DNA of 51,296 bases from Desulfocucumis palustris (GCF_002933875.1 NZ_BFAV01000016.1:1-51296), one strand, 5' to 3'; positions 8,127 to 16,873 are shown, counted from the first letter of the stretch. Translations and numbers: made by a program. The notes: generated from the sequence alone by a model not told the origin.

Positions 8127-8705
8127 TTGGACAGGGAAGGAATAGTAATAATTCTAAAGGAAATGATTTCGGAGAAAAGGCTGGCCCACTCGCTGGGGGT
8201 AAGCGATACGGCCGTCCGTTTGGCTCTTGCCTACGGCGCGGACCCGGACCTCGCAGCCAGGGCGGGTCTGTTGCATGATTGTGCCAGGGACATGGAGGGG
8301 GGCGAATTGCTGAGACTTGCCGGGGAATGGGGAGTAACCGTCTCTCCGGTGGAAAGGCGGTTCCCCCTTTTGCTGCATGGACCGGTGGGGGCGGCTATTT
8401 GCCGCAGGCGTTTCGGAGTTTGTGATGAAGAGGTATTGCGGGCGGTGGCTTTGCATACAACAGGTTCCCCGGGCATGGGGCTGCTGGAGAAAACCGTATA
8501 TGTGGCCGACAAGATTGAGCCGGGCAGGAGGCACCCGGGGGTTGAGGCACTGAGGGAAGCGGCTGTGACGGGTCCTGATGAAGGAATGCTTGCCTGTCTG
8601 GGTCATTTTATGTATTATCTTATCAAGAGGGGGGAAATAATCCACCCGGACATGGTAAGTACATGGAATAAACTGTCATTAATGGTGGGCGGCAGGAACT
8701 TTTAG
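8127..8705 (+). CDS. yqeK: YqeK-type HD hydrolase
   Basis: A 192-residue HD-domain protein of the YqeK family, members of which hydrolyse diadenosine tetraphosphate symmetrically. Metal-binding motifs are visible: HSLGV near residue 20, LLHDCARDM near residue 48, LLHGPVGA near 84 and ALHTTG near 110, followed by KIEPGRRHPG. The start is TTG at 8127, with GGAGG four bases upstream. RsfS follows after 53 bp, the standard arrangement in Firmicutes. Normally nadD lies directly upstream. Confidence 0.9.
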   Translation: MDREGIVIILKEMISEKRLAHSLGVSDTAVRLALAYGADPDLAARAGLLHDCARDMEGGELLRLAGEWGVTVSPVERRFPLLLHGPVGAAICRRRFGVCDEEVLRAVALHTTGSPGMGLLEKTVYVADKIEPGRRHPGVEALREAAVTGPDEGMLACLGHFMYYLIKRGEIIHPDMVSTWNKLSLMVGGRNF

Positions 8706-8758
8706 AACCGGTGCGAATATATTATGTAAAAACCATATAAAACAAGGAGGAGTGGCTA

Positions 8759-9115
8759 TTGTCGTTAGATCCACAGACACTGGCGGGTATTGCCGTGCAA
8801 GTTGCTGAGGACAAAAAAGCATATGATATCACCATGCTGGATATCAGCAAAATTTCTATCATCGCCGACTACTTCATTATTTGTAGCGGGAGATCCTCAA
8901 TTCATGTTCAGTCCATCGCGGACGGCATCATGGAAACCCTGGAGGAGGATTTCGCCCTCAAACCCCGCAAGGAAGGGATGAAGGAGGGACGATGGGTGCT
9001 TTTGGACTACGGTGACGTGGTGGTTCATGTTTTTCAGGATGATGAACGGCATTTTTACAACCTGGAACGTCTGTGGGGCGATGCGCCGGTGGTGGAGATG
9101 TCGGCCGGCCATTGA
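8759..9115 (+). CDS. rsfS: Ribosomal silencing factor RsfS
   Basis: A 118-residue RsfS/YbeB/DUF143 protein. It binds uL14 on the 50S subunit and blocks joining with 30S when nutrients are low. Characteristic segments are DYFIICSGRSSIHVQSIAD near residue 38, GRWVLLDYGDVVVHVF near 80 and FYNLERLWGDA near 98. The start is TTG at 8759 with AAGGAGG eight bases upstream. The gene follows yqeK. It is followed by the T-box promoter. Confidence 0.95.
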   Translation: MSLDPQTLAGIAVQVAEDKKAYDITMLDISKISIIADYFIICSGRSSIHVQSIADGIMETLEEDFALKPRKEGMKEGRWVLLDYGDVVVHVFQDDERHFYNLERLWGDAPVVEMSAGH

Positions 9116-9135
9116 GGCCGGCTTTGTAATTGCCG

Positions 9136-9165
9136 TTGACAACCCAAATAGGTATATTTTATAAT
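9136..9165 (+). promoter_or_regulatory. Promoter of the T-box leader
   Basis: Perfect TTGACA (9136-9141) and TATAAT (9160-9165) elements are separated by 18 nt. Transcription would start near 9172, about 15 nt before the base of T-box stem I. Confidence 0.8.
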
Positions 9166-9187
9166 TGGTATTGTCAAAATATCGGAA

Positions 9188-9498
9188 CAACTTTGACGAG
9201 GAGTAGTAACCAACCTGTGTTTTTGCAGAGAGCCGCCGTAAGGTGCAAGGCGGTAAAGCCGGTTGATGAACTCGCCTCTGAGTTGACCGGGGGAATATGT
9301 ACCCCGGTCCGGTGGTGGCCGTTAAAAACACACACGAGTGGGTAAAGTTATGGGGCTGTGGCGCAGAGGGAGCGCGCTTCCTTGGCATGGAAGAGGCCGC
9401 GGGTTCGATTCCCGCCAGCTCCACCATTACATAACTATACCAACGAGGGTGGTACCGCGGGTATTAACTCCCGTCCCTTACCGGGGCGGGAGTTTTTT
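9188..9498 (+). promoter_or_regulatory. T-box riboswitch leader, leucine-type specifier, interrupted by a tRNA
   Basis: Stem I landmarks are present: GACGAGGAGTAGTA (9196), AGAGAGCC (9227), the distal GGTGCAA loop (9242), and the specifier region GAACTCGCCTCTGAG with CTC (Leu) at 9271-9273. CCGTTA follows at about 9319. The antiterminator T-box sequence AGGGTGGTACCGCG is at 9446-9459. The terminator pairs 9466-9477 with 9483-9494 over 12 bp and ends in TTTTTT. Uncharged cognate tRNA would stabilise the antiterminator. Between stem I and the antiterminator sits a full tRNA-Ala gene. The first gene downstream is an acyl-CoA synthetase; leuS comes second. Confidence 0.9.
9352..9426 (+). tRNA. 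tRNA-Ala (anticodon GGC) inside the T-box leader
   Basis: A complete cloverleaf. The acceptor GGGGCTG pairs with CAGCTCC and includes the G3-U70 wobble that marks alanine tRNAs. The D arm is GCGC/GCGC with GG in the loop. The anticodon arm is CTTCC-TTGGCAT-GGAAG, reading GCC codons. The T arm is GCGGG-TTCGATT-CCCGC, and CCA is encoded at 9424-9426. The flanks GGTAAAGTTAT (9341-9351) and ATAACTATACC (9431-9441) pair over ten bases with one mismatch, so the tRNA sits at the tip of a leader helix. No separate promoter is visible; the T-box promoter would transcribe it. Confidence 0.93.
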
Positions 9499-9623
9499 GA
9501 TTTTCTTTATTATTTAAGCCGTCGACGGGGACGGATAGCAAAAGGGGATTCACTGTACCGGCTTACCTTTAGCATGTTAACTATTTAATAGCCAAAAGAG
9601 GCAGCGGGGAGGACACTATTAAC

Positions 9624-11288
9624 ATGAAACCTTTCAGTAAGATTACCATAGGCCAGATGCTGGACAAAACCGTGGAGAACAATCCCGATAACGATGCCCT
9701 GGTATGTATTGAGTTTGGCCTGCGCTATACTTATCGGGAATTCCGGGAGGAATGCGCCAGACTGGCAAAGGGACTGATGGCCCTGGGAATCAACAAGGAG
9801 GAGCATATAGCCATATGGGCCACCAATGTGCCCCAGTGGGTGATAACACAGTTCGGAAGCGCCAGGATGGGTGCTGTTCTGGTTACGGTGAACACCAATT
9901 ATAAACTGTTTGAACTGGAGTACCTTCTCAAACAGTCGGACAGCACCACATTATTGCTGATCCGGGGCACAAAGGACGCCGATTACATCGACATGATCAA
10001 TCAGCTTTGCCCCGAATTAAAGGATTGCCAGCCGGGCAGATTGAATTCAAAGCGGCTTCCCAGGCTGAAGAATGTGATATTCCTGGGGGATGAGCGGTAC
10101 CCGGGCATGTATACCTGGGGAGATGTATTGGCAGCGGGCGGGGATGTAACCGACCGGCAGCTGGCGGAACGGGAAGCTTCCATAGAACCTGACGATGTGG
10201 TGAACATGCAGTATACCTCGGGGACCACCGGATTTCCCAAGGGCGTCATGCTCACCCACACAAATCTGGTGGGTAACGCCACCAGCATAGCCGAGTGCCT
10301 CAACTTCAGGCCCGGTGACCGGCTATGTATTCCTGTTCCCCTGTTCCACTGCTTCGGCTGTGTGCTGGGCACCTTGACCTGCGCTGTATCCGGCGCCGCC
10401 ATGGCCCTGCTGGAGGCCTTCAATCCAACCAGGGTGCTGGAGACCATAGAAGCCGAGCGCTGCACGGCTGTGCACGGAGTGCCCACAATGTTTATTACCG
10501 AGCTGGAAGTGCTGAATAAACACCAATATGATGTTTCAACCCTGAGAACGGGCATTATGGCCGGTTCACCCTGCCCCATAGAGGTTATGAAGCAGGTGGT
10601 GGACCGCATGGGCATGAAGGAGATTGTCATTACTTACGGCCAGACGGAGGCGGCCCCGGGGATAACCATGACTCGCACCTCCGATTCCATTGAGCGCAGG
10701 GTGTCCACCGTGGGCAAGGCGTTGCCCGGCGTTGAGGTGAAGGTGGTGGATCCGGTCACAGGTGAGGAAGTTCCCCTGGGAGTACAGGGTGAAATCTGCG
10801 CCCGGGGATATAATGTCATGAAGGGGTATTACAAGATGCCAGAGTCCAGCAACGCCGCCATTGACAGGGAGGGCTGGCTACATACCGGGGATCTGGGCAT
10901 TATGGATAAAGAAGGGTATTTCAGGATTACAGGACGTATCAAGGATATGATTATCCGGGGCGGTGAAAATATTTACCCCAGGGAAGTAGAAGAATTTTTA
11001 TATACGCACCCCAAGATCAAGGATGTCCAGGTGGTGGGTGTGCCCAGCGAGAAATACGGCGAGGAGGTTATGGCCTTTATTTGTCTGAACCAGGGTGAGG
11101 AGGCCACTGTTGAGGAAATAAGGGAATTCTGCACCAATAAAATAGCCCGCTATAAAATACCCAGGTTTATAACCTTTGTCAACGGCTATCCCACCACGGC
11201 CAGCGGCAAGGTGCAGAAATACAAACTCCGCGAACAGGCCATAGACGACCTGGGCCTGCAAAAAGCGGCCGTAGTGGAGACCGCATAA
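9624..11288 (+). CDS. AMP-forming acyl-CoA synthetase
   Basis: A 554-residue adenylate-forming ligase that activates a carboxylic acid with ATP and CoA. The P-loop-like motif YTSGTTGFPKGVMLTH is near residue 195, TYGQTEAAPG near 337, and TGDLGIMDKEGYFRITGR near 418. The C-terminal catalytic lysine is in TASGKVQKY near 525. It resembles medium- or long-chain fatty acyl-CoA synthetases; substrate cannot be told from sequence. The ATG has GGGGAGG 11 bases upstream. It is the first gene after the T-box terminator, unusual for a T-box target, and ends in its own terminator before leuS. Confidence 0.9.
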   Translation: MKPFSKITIGQMLDKTVENNPDNDALVCIEFGLRYTYREFREECARLAKGLMALGINKEEHIAIWATNVPQWVITQFGSARMGAVLVTVNTNYKLFELEYLLKQSDSTTLLLIRGTKDADYIDMINQLCPELKDCQPGRLNSKRLPRLKNVIFLGDERYPGMYTWGDVLAAGGDVTDRQLAEREASIEPDDVVNMQYTSGTTGFPKGVMLTHTNLVGNATSIAECLNFRPGDRLCIPVPLFHCFGCVLGTLTCAVSGAAMALLEAFNPTRVLETIEAERCTAVHGVPTMFITELEVLNKHQYDVSTLRTGIMAGSPCPIEVMKQVVDRMGMKEIVITYGQTEAAPGITMTRTSDSIERRVSTVGKALPGVEVKVVDPVTGEEVPLGVQGEICARGYNVMKGYYKMPESSNAAIDREGWLHTGDLGIMDKEGYFRITGRIKDMIIRGGENIYPREVEEFLYTHPKIKDVQVVGVPSEKYGEEVMAFICLNQGEEATVEEIREFCTNKIARYKIPRFITFVNGYPTTASGKVQKYKLREQAIDDLGLQKAAVVETA

Positions 11289-11306
11289 AAACTGTCTGTT
11301 GCCCCC

Positions 11307-11346
11307 GGGGTGGCTGAACAATTCAGTTCTCCACCCCTATTTTTAT
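11307..11346 (+). terminator. Terminator after the acyl-CoA synthetase gene
   Basis: GGGGTGG (11307-11313) pairs with CCACCCC (11331-11337). An inner CTGAA/TTCAG helix lengthens the stem. TATTTTTATT follows. It separates the T-box transcript from leuS. Confidence 0.75.
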
Positions 11347-11352
11347 TGAATC

Positions 11353-11396
11353 TTGTTAACAACTCCATTTTGTGATAAAATCCCAAAATGGAGTTG
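11353..11396 (+). promoter_or_regulatory. leuS promoter with a 13-bp inverted repeat (candidate operator)
   Basis: TTGTTA (11353-11358) and TAAAAT (11376-11381) are spaced 17 nt. A perfect 13-bp inverted repeat, CAACTCCATTTTG (11360-11372) and CAAAATGGAGTTG (11384-11396), brackets the -10 element and covers the likely start near 11388. This is the geometry of a repressor operator. The repeat could also form an RNA hairpin if transcription starts further upstream. Confidence 0.6.
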
Positions 11397-11412
11397 TGTT
11401 AGGAGGATAAAC

Positions 11413-13899
11413 GTGTTGAAAGAACGTTATGACTTCAAAGAAATTGAGGGAAAGTGGCAGAAATACTGGGAGGCGGAAAACCTATACACTGTTCCGGATT
11501 TCAGCCAGCGTCCCAAATACTACTGCCTGGAGATGTTCCCCTATCCTTCGGGCAAGCTGCATATGGGCCACGTGAGAAACTATTCCATAGGCGACGTGGT
11601 GGCCCGTTTTAAAACCATGAAGGGTTACAACGTGCTGCACCCCATGGGCTGGGACGCCTTCGGCCTGCCGGCGGAAAACGCCGCCATCAAGCACGGTAAC
11701 ATGCACCCGGCGGAGTGGACCATAGATAATATTGATACCATGCGCGAGCAGCTTAAACAGCTGGGTATCAGCTACGACTGGAACCGGGAAATCGCCACCT
11801 GCCATCCCGGTTACTATAAATGGACCCAGTGGCTGTTCCTGCAGCTTTATAAACACGGACTGGCCTACAAAAAGAAGGCGGCGGTGAACTGGTGCCCCTC
11901 CTGCGCCACGGTTCTGGCCAACGAGCAGGTTAAGGAGGGCTCCTGCGAACGCTGTAAAACTATTGTGGAAAAACGGGAACTGGAACAGTGGTTTTTCAGG
12001 ATCACCAATTATGCCGACAGGCTGCTGGATGATATCAAACTTCTGGAAGGCTGGCCGGAAAAGGTCAAAATAATGCAGGAAAACTGGATTGGCCGCAGCG
12101 AGGGGGCGGAAATCCATTTCCCCATTGAGGGGCTGGAGGAAAGCTTTACCGTGTTTACCACCCGCCCGGACACCGTTTATGGGGTAACCTACATGGTGCT
12201 GGCGCCGGAGCATCCCCTGGTGGAAAAAATAATAGATGATAAGCCCCAGGCCGCGGAAATCAGGGAATTCGTCAATAATGTAAGGAATTTGAGCGAAATC
12301 GCCCGCACCGCCACGGATGCGGAAAAGATAGGACTTTTTACCGGAGGCTATTGCATCAATCCCATGAATGGGGAAAAGGTGCCCATCCTGGTAGCCAACT
12401 ACGTTCTGCTGGAATACGGCACCGGAGCTGTAATGGGTGTTCCCGCCCATGATCAGAGGGACTTTGAATTTGCCAGGAAGTATAATTTGCCCATACGTAT
12501 TGTAATCCAGCCGGACGGCCCCGACCTTGACCCGGACACCATGGCCGAAGCCTACTCCGGGGACGGGAAAATGGTTAATTCCGGCCCCTTTAACGGAACT
12601 CCCAAAGAGGAAGGAATTAAAGCGGTAATCAATTATCTGGAAGAGAAAAAACTGGGCCGGGGTGTTGTAAATTTCCGCCTGCGGGACTGGCTTATTTCCA
12701 GGCAGCGCTACTGGGGCGCGCCCATACCCATGATTTACTGCCCGCAGTGCGGGGTTGTGCCCGTTCCGGAGCAGGATCTGCCGGTGCTATTGCCCGGGAA
12801 CGTGGAGTTTAAGCCCACCGGCCGTTCTCCCCTGGCGGACAGCCCGGATTTCGTGAATACAACCTGCCCGGAGTGCGGTAAACCCGCCCGCCGGGAAACG
12901 GACACCATGGACACCTTCATGTGCTCATCCTTTTATTATTACCGCTATACCAGCCCCCGGGATGAAAATGCCGTTTGGGACCGGGAAAAGGTGAACGGCT
13001 GGCTGCCGGTGGACCAGTATATCGGCGGGGTGGAGCACGCCATATTGCACCTGCTTTATTCCAGGTTCTTTACCAAGTTCCTTTATGACGTCGGCCTGAT
13101 TAAGAACATAGAGCCCTTTACCAACCTGCTTACCCAGGGCATGGTTTTAAAAGACGGGGCCAAGATGTCCAAATCCAAGGGCAACGTGGTGAGTCCGGAA
13201 GAGATAGTGGCCACCTACGGAGCGGATACCGCCAGGCTGTTCATACTGTTTGCCGCGCCTCCGGAAAGGGATCTGGAGTGGAGCGACCAGGGAGTTGAGG
13301 GCTGCTACCGCTTCCTGCACAGGGTGTGGAGACTGGTGGCGCCCATGTCCGAAGAGCTTTTAAAAGCACCGTCCGGGTTTGACGGCAAACCGGCGGGGGT
13401 AAACAGGGAAATGAGGCGGCTTACCCACGCCACCATCAAAAAGGTAACGGAGGATACCGGCAACCGCTTTAACTTCAACACCGCGGTCAGTGCCATCATG
13501 GAGCTGGTTAACGGCCTTTACCAGTACAAGGAGTTGCCGGAGACCGACCGGGATCCCGCCGTAATGAGGGAAGCGGTGGAACACCTGCTGATACTGCTGG
13601 CTCCCTTTGCGCCGCATATAACGGAGGAGCTTTGGGCTGGAATAGGCCACAGGGACAGTATTCACAGACAGCCCTGGCCTGAATACGACCCGGAAGCCAT
13701 TATTGAGGACGAAATTACCATTGTGGTGCAGCTTAACGGCAAAGTCAGGGAAAGGGTGCTGGTGCCGGCGGACATTACCCCGGACAAAATGAAGGAACTG
13801 GTGCTGGCCCAGCCCAGGGTACAGAATATGATAGAGGGAAAACAGGTTGTGAAAGTTATTCCCGTGCCGGGAAAACTGGTAAACATCGTGGTCAAATAG
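11413..13899 (+). CDS. leuS: Leucyl-tRNA synthetase
   Basis: An 828-residue class I synthetase that charges tRNA-Leu. The HIGH motif ([14 protein letters not shown]) is near residue 40, the zinc-binding [14 protein letters not shown] near 160, the editing-domain threonine-rich TTRPDTVYG near 230 and [18 protein letters not shown] near 335. The KMSKS loop ([10 protein letters not shown]) is near residue 580. The GTG at 11413 follows TAGGAGG and gives the family-typical start LKERYDF. The usual T-box control of leuS seems displaced upstream onto the acyl-CoA synthetase, and leuS has its own promoter. Confidence 0.97.
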   Translation: MLKERYDFKEIEGKWQKYWEAENLYTVPDFSQRPKYYCLEMFPYPSGKLHMGHVRNYSIGDVVARFKTMKGYNVLHPMGWDAFGLPAENAAIKHGNMHPAEWTIDNIDTMREQLKQLGISYDWNREIATCHPGYYKWTQWLFLQLYKHGLAYKKKAAVNWCPSCATVLANEQVKEGSCERCKTIVEKRELEQWFFRITNYADRLLDDIKLLEGWPEKVKIMQENWIGRSEGAEIHFPIEGLEESFTVFTTRPDTVYGVTYMVLAPEHPLVEKIIDDKPQAAEIREFVNNVRNLSEIARTATDAEKIGLFTGGYCINPMNGEKVPILVANYVLLEYGTGAVMGVPAHDQRDFEFARKYNLPIRIVIQPDGPDLDPDTMAEAYSGDGKMVNSGPFNGTPKEEGIKAVINYLEEKKLGRGVVNFRLRDWLISRQRYWGAPIPMIYCPQCGVVPVPEQDLPVLLPGNVEFKPTGRSPLADSPDFVNTTCPECGKPARRETDTMDTFMCSSFYYYRYTSPRDENAVWDREKVNGWLPVDQYIGGVEHAILHLLYSRFFTKFLYDVGLIKNIEPFTNLLTQGMVLKDGAKMSKSKGNVVSPEEIVATYGADTARLFILFAAPPERDLEWSDQGVEGCYRFLHRVWRLVAPMSEELLKAPSGFDGKPAGVNREMRRLTHATIKKVTEDTGNRFNFNTAVSAIMELVNGLYQYKELPETDRDPAVMREAVEHLLILLAPFAPHITEELWAGIGHRDSIHRQPWPEYDPEAIIEDEITIVVQLNGKVRERVLVPADITPDKMKELVLAQPRVQNMIEGKQVVKVIPVPGKLVNIVVK

Positions 13900-13910
13900 C
13901 AACTTTAGAC

Positions 13911-13937
13911 AACCCCGCCCCGGAGGCGGGGTTTATT
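13911..13937 (+). terminator. leuS terminator
   Basis: AACCCCGCC/GGCGGGGTT, a 9-bp perfect stem with a 5-nt loop, follows the leuS stop by 11 bases. The T tract is short (TTTATT). Confidence 0.8.
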
Positions 13938-14052
13938 AATAGGGGGTTGCCGGTGAACGGCCTGAAGCCTCAATTATGTTAATTCGGTTAATGGCTTCCG
14001 GGATAGAATAATATATGGCTTCTGTCTCAAAACTTAAAGCGGGGTAAGGAGC

Positions 14053-14724
14053 ATGAGGTATATTATCAGTCAAAAAGGACAGATACCGGTGGTGTTATCT
14101 GTCCCCCACGGGGGGACGGAAGAACCGGCCTTTCTTCCCTTCCGCCGGGAAGGCAACAGAATGGCGGACGAGTTCACCCAGGAGTTGGCCATGGAGATTA
14201 GTAACTCCTTAAAAGGGGTGTGGGGTGAGCCCTACCTGGTCAAGGCCCTGATCAGGCGCGTTAAAATAGACTTTAACCGTTCCCAGCCGGAAGCCTGCGA
14301 AGACCCTGTTTCGGTCAAATATTACAGGGAGTACCACGGCGACCTGAGGGAATGTGTGGACCACTGTGCGGAAACATATCGCCGCTGCCTGCTGCTGGAT
14401 ATCCACGGGCGCAGGGGGGCCGGTCCCGGAGCTCCCCAGGTGGTGCTGGGAACAGCCAATTACAGTAGCATGGACCGGGAGCCGGTGGAGCTTTTATTAA
14501 ATTTGCTGGGCTCCAGGGGCTGTACCGCCAGGCATGACACCGGCGGCCCGTACCGGGGAGGATTCATTACCAGGCAATATTCCGACGGTATGGTAATGAA
14601 GGGACTGCAATTGGAAGTGAGCAGGGAGGTAAGGCAGGACGGGGAGGTCAGGAAAAAATTTGCCGCCGCCCTGGCGGAGTCCCTTTGGCAGGGAAGGGAT
14701 AAAATAATATACGACAGCCGATGA
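14053..14724 (+). CDS. N-formylglutamate amidohydrolase-like protein
   Basis: A 223-residue protein of the N-formylglutamate amidohydrolase (FGase) family. Conserved zinc and active-site segments are seen: SVPHGG near residue 16, DFNRSQPEA near 74, LLLDIHG near 113, TGGPYRGGFI near 160 and LQLEVSRE near 180. Family members remove the formyl group of N-formylglutamate in histidine breakdown, but no other hut gene is nearby, so the substrate is open. The ATG has TAAGGAG five bases upstream. A weak hairpin with eight T residues at 14819-14840 may end the transcript. Confidence 0.8.
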   Translation: MRYIISQKGQIPVVLSVPHGGTEEPAFLPFRREGNRMADEFTQELAMEISNSLKGVWGEPYLVKALIRRVKIDFNRSQPEACEDPVSVKYYREYHGDLRECVDHCAETYRRCLLLDIHGRRGAGPGAPQVVLGTANYSSMDREPVELLLNLLGSRGCTARHDTGGPYRGGFITRQYSDGMVMKGLQLEVSREVRQDGEVRKKFAAALAESLWQGRDKIIYDSR

Positions 14725-14868
14725 AAAGGCCGTATCTTCATGCAGGCAGCACGTTGTGAATTGTTCGACAACCCCATTGGTCAAATTAATATTTGTGAAA
14801 TAATCGACGTTAAAGATGGATGGTAGTGACCATTTTTTTTGCATTTCAAAGGCAAATGCTTTATTTAC

Positions 14869-14936
14869 CCCTCCGGCGGCAATAATATAAGAACAAATAA
14901 AACAATAACGGTGATGACAAAAAAATCGCCGGAGGG
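14869..14936 (+). promoter_or_regulatory. Long-range helix that would hide the ribosome-binding site of the 68-residue gene
   Basis: CCCTCCGGCG (14869-14878) is perfectly complementary to CGCCGGAGGG (14927-14936). The right arm contains the GGAGGG Shine-Dalgarno sequence of the gene starting at 14947. The 48-nt loop is AT-rich and has no further strong pairing. The mRNA could therefore be translationally gated. Confidence 0.5.
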
Positions 14937-14946
14937 AGTGTAAGAA

Positions 14947-15153
14947 ATGGCACGTTCAGCAGATGTGGCGTACTACGGCTGCTATGCCGGAAAAAAGAAA
15001 AACAACAGCGGAGATATGAACAGGCTTATTGACGCAGTGAATGATAATTTCGCCACCTTCAGGGAGTGGAACGACGTGGAGGTAACACGTCAGCCGGCCG
15101 GCTCGTTGCTGGAGAGGTTTAAAAGCAACTACAGCGCCTTTGTGAACTGGTAA
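14947..15153 (+). CDS. Hypothetical 68-residue protein
   Basis: I do not recognise this protein. The short N-terminus is followed by a basic patch (GKKKNNS) near residue 15, a helix-prone middle (MNRLIDAVNDNFATFREWND), and a C-terminus rich in aromatic residues (FKSNYSAFVNW). There is no membrane segment or Cys pair. A strong ribosome-binding site (GGAGGGAGTG) lies 10 bases upstream and is itself in a potential helix. The gene is monocistronic and ends in a strong terminator, so it is probably real. Confidence 0.6.
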   Translation: MARSADVAYYGCYAGKKKNNSGDMNRLIDAVNDNFATFREWNDVEVTRQPAGSLLERFKSNYSAFVNW

Positions 15154-15231
15154 TCCTAAAAAACAACAGGGCAAAGCGGATGGAGGGGAAGGTGGAGTAT
15201 GGATTGAAAATAAAAAAACGGACAGAAGCTT

Positions 15232-15270
15232 AACACCCCCCGACTTAAACGGCCGGGGGGTGTTTTCTTT
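15232..15270 (+). terminator. Terminator between convergent genes
   Basis: AACACCCCCCG (15232-15242) and CGGGGGGTGTT (15254-15264) form an 11-bp perfect stem followed by TTCTTTATTTT on the plus strand. It ends the 68-residue gene transcript. Confidence 0.85.
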
Positions 15271-16687
15271 ATTTTACCAGTGACTTTACGAAGGTTTTCG
15301 CGCTGGAGGCGGCCATGCTTACCAGGCCTTTGTGCCTGGCCAGAATCTGGTCCAGGGCCTCCACCACCCTGTCCAGCTGCTCACGGGTTACCGTAAGCGG
15401 CGGCTCCAGCCTGATGACATTGGGGTTGTTCAGGGTGTAGGCTGTTATTATGCCGTATTTGTTCAGTAGTTCACCCGCCACCAGGCTGCCAAGGTATTCC
15501 TGGGAAAGTTTAGAGGCCAGGCCGAAAGTAGCTTTGGTAAGCATGCCGCCCGGCTGGTTGAATTCTATCCCAACCATCAGGCCCCTGCCCCTAACGTCCT
15601 GCAATAGAGGATACTTTTCCTTTAATTGGTTTAGCCCGTTCATAAAATATAGCCCTTTTTCCCTTGCCTGTTCTGCCAGATTTCCCCGGTAGATAACGCT
15701 TATGGTGGCGATACCCGCCGCGCATGACCAGGTGTTGCCCCCGAAGGTGGAGGTGTGCAGGGTTGATTTTTCCCAGCTGCCGTAGGCCTTTTGCCATATG
15801 TCGTCGGTGGTGATGAAGGCGCCCGCCGGCATAATCCCGCCGCCCAGCGATTTGGCCAGGCACAGAATGTCGGGCTCCAGCTGTTCATATTGGCAGGCGA
15901 ACATGTCTCCGGTACGCCCCATACCGGTCTGAATTTCGTCCGCAATTAAAAGGGTCCCTTTTTCTCCGCACAGCCTGGCCGCTTCCGCCAGATAGCCCGG
16001 GGGAGGTACAATAATTCCGCCTTCGCCCTGAATAGGCTCAACGATAAATGCCGCAGCCCGGGAATTCAACAGGGCGGCTTGCAGGGCCTCAATGTCCCCG
16101 TAGGGAACGGCGTGGCAGCCTTCCAGCAGGGGGCGGAAAGGTTTCTGGTATTTTTCCCTGCCCGTTACCGACAGGGCGCCAAAGGATTTGCCGTGAAAGG
16201 AACCCTCGCAGTATATGAAACCTGTTCTCCCGGTGGCGGCCCGGGCCAGTTTAAGCGCTCCCTCCACCGCCTCGGCCCCGCTGTTGCAAAAGAAAGATCT
16301 GGTTAAAGCTCCCGGGGTAATAAGAGCCAGGTTGTGCGCCAGGGCCCCGGCCAGGGTGCCCAGGGAGGCCTGGATCAGGTTGGGCATTTCCCTTACCCTG
16401 TCCAGCGCCGCCAGCACTTCCGGGTGGTTATGCCCCACATTCATGGCCCCGTAGGCTCCAAGGAAGTCCAGGTACTGGTTCCCATCGCTGTCCCAGACCA
16501 GGGTATCCCGGGCCCGTACAAATTTTTTGTCAAAACTCAAAAATCCCATCATTGAAGTCAGCTCCGGGTTGACGTGATTTTTGTGGTTTTGTCTAATTTC
16601 TTCACGGCTCATTTCAATGGCCTTGTCCAGCGATAGAAGATGGCTTTGAAAATCTATGGCAATGTCATGTGCTGTTTCGCTTTGCAT
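15269..16687 (-). CDS. Class III PLP-dependent aminotransferase, putrescine aminotransferase-like
   Basis: A 472-residue fold-type I aminotransferase that moves an omega-amino group to a 2-oxo acid. Family signatures include FCNSGAEAVEGALKLARAAT near residue 132, GSFHGKSFGALSVTG near 163, the cofactor aspartate in LIADEIQTGMGRTG near 250, and the PLP lysine in CLAKSLGGGIMPAGAF near 280. The long N-terminal extension of about 50 residues resembles putrescine aminotransferase (YgjG) more than ornithine aminotransferases. Substrate is inferred. The gene stands alone and is convergent with the 68-residue gene. Confidence 0.88.
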   Translation of the reverse strand: MQSETAHDIAIDFQSHLLSLDKAIEMSREEIRQNHKNHVNPELTSMMGFLSFDKKFVRARDTLVWDSDGNQYLDFLGAYGAMNVGHNHPEVLAALDRVREMPNLIQASLGTLAGALAHNLALITPGALTRSFFCNSGAEAVEGALKLARAATGRTGFIYCEGSFHGKSFGALSVTGREKYQKPFRPLLEGCHAVPYGDIEALQAALLNSRAAAFIVEPIQGEGGIIVPPPGYLAEAARLCGEKGTLLIADEIQTGMGRTGDMFACQYEQLEPDILCLAKSLGGGIMPAGAFITTDDIWQKAYGSWEKSTLHTSTFGGNTWSCAAGIATISVIYRGNLAEQAREKGLYFMNGLNQLKEKYPLLQDVRGRGLMVGIEFNQPGGMLTKATFGLASKLSQEYLGSLVAGELLNKYGIITAYTLNNPNVIRLEPPLTVTREQLDRVVEALDQILARHKGLVSMAASSAKTFVKSLVK

Positions 16688-16843
16688 ATCCCATCACAAT
16701 CCTTCCGCTCTGAAATTGTAAACAGATTTGTGCACAGCATAATTTTACCATAAAAAATGCATATTTGTTCCACCGGATAAAATGTTGTTAAAATAGTCTT
16801 GCCGGGAAATGATTTATTAATACCGCGTGTAATGTATTTTTAC

Positions 16844-16873
16844 TTGACAGAAGCCGCCCGGTTGCATTAAAAT
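16844..16873 (+). promoter_or_regulatory. Promoter of the ylxM-ffh operon
   Basis: TTGACA (16844-16849) and TAAAAT (16868-16873) are 18 nt apart, about 60 bp upstream of ylxM. Confidence 0.6.

Noticed and set aside
8897..9427. 176-residue minus-strand frame across rsfS and the tRNA
   Set aside because: It is antisense to rsfS and to the T-box and tRNA structures; its product has no recognisable domain.
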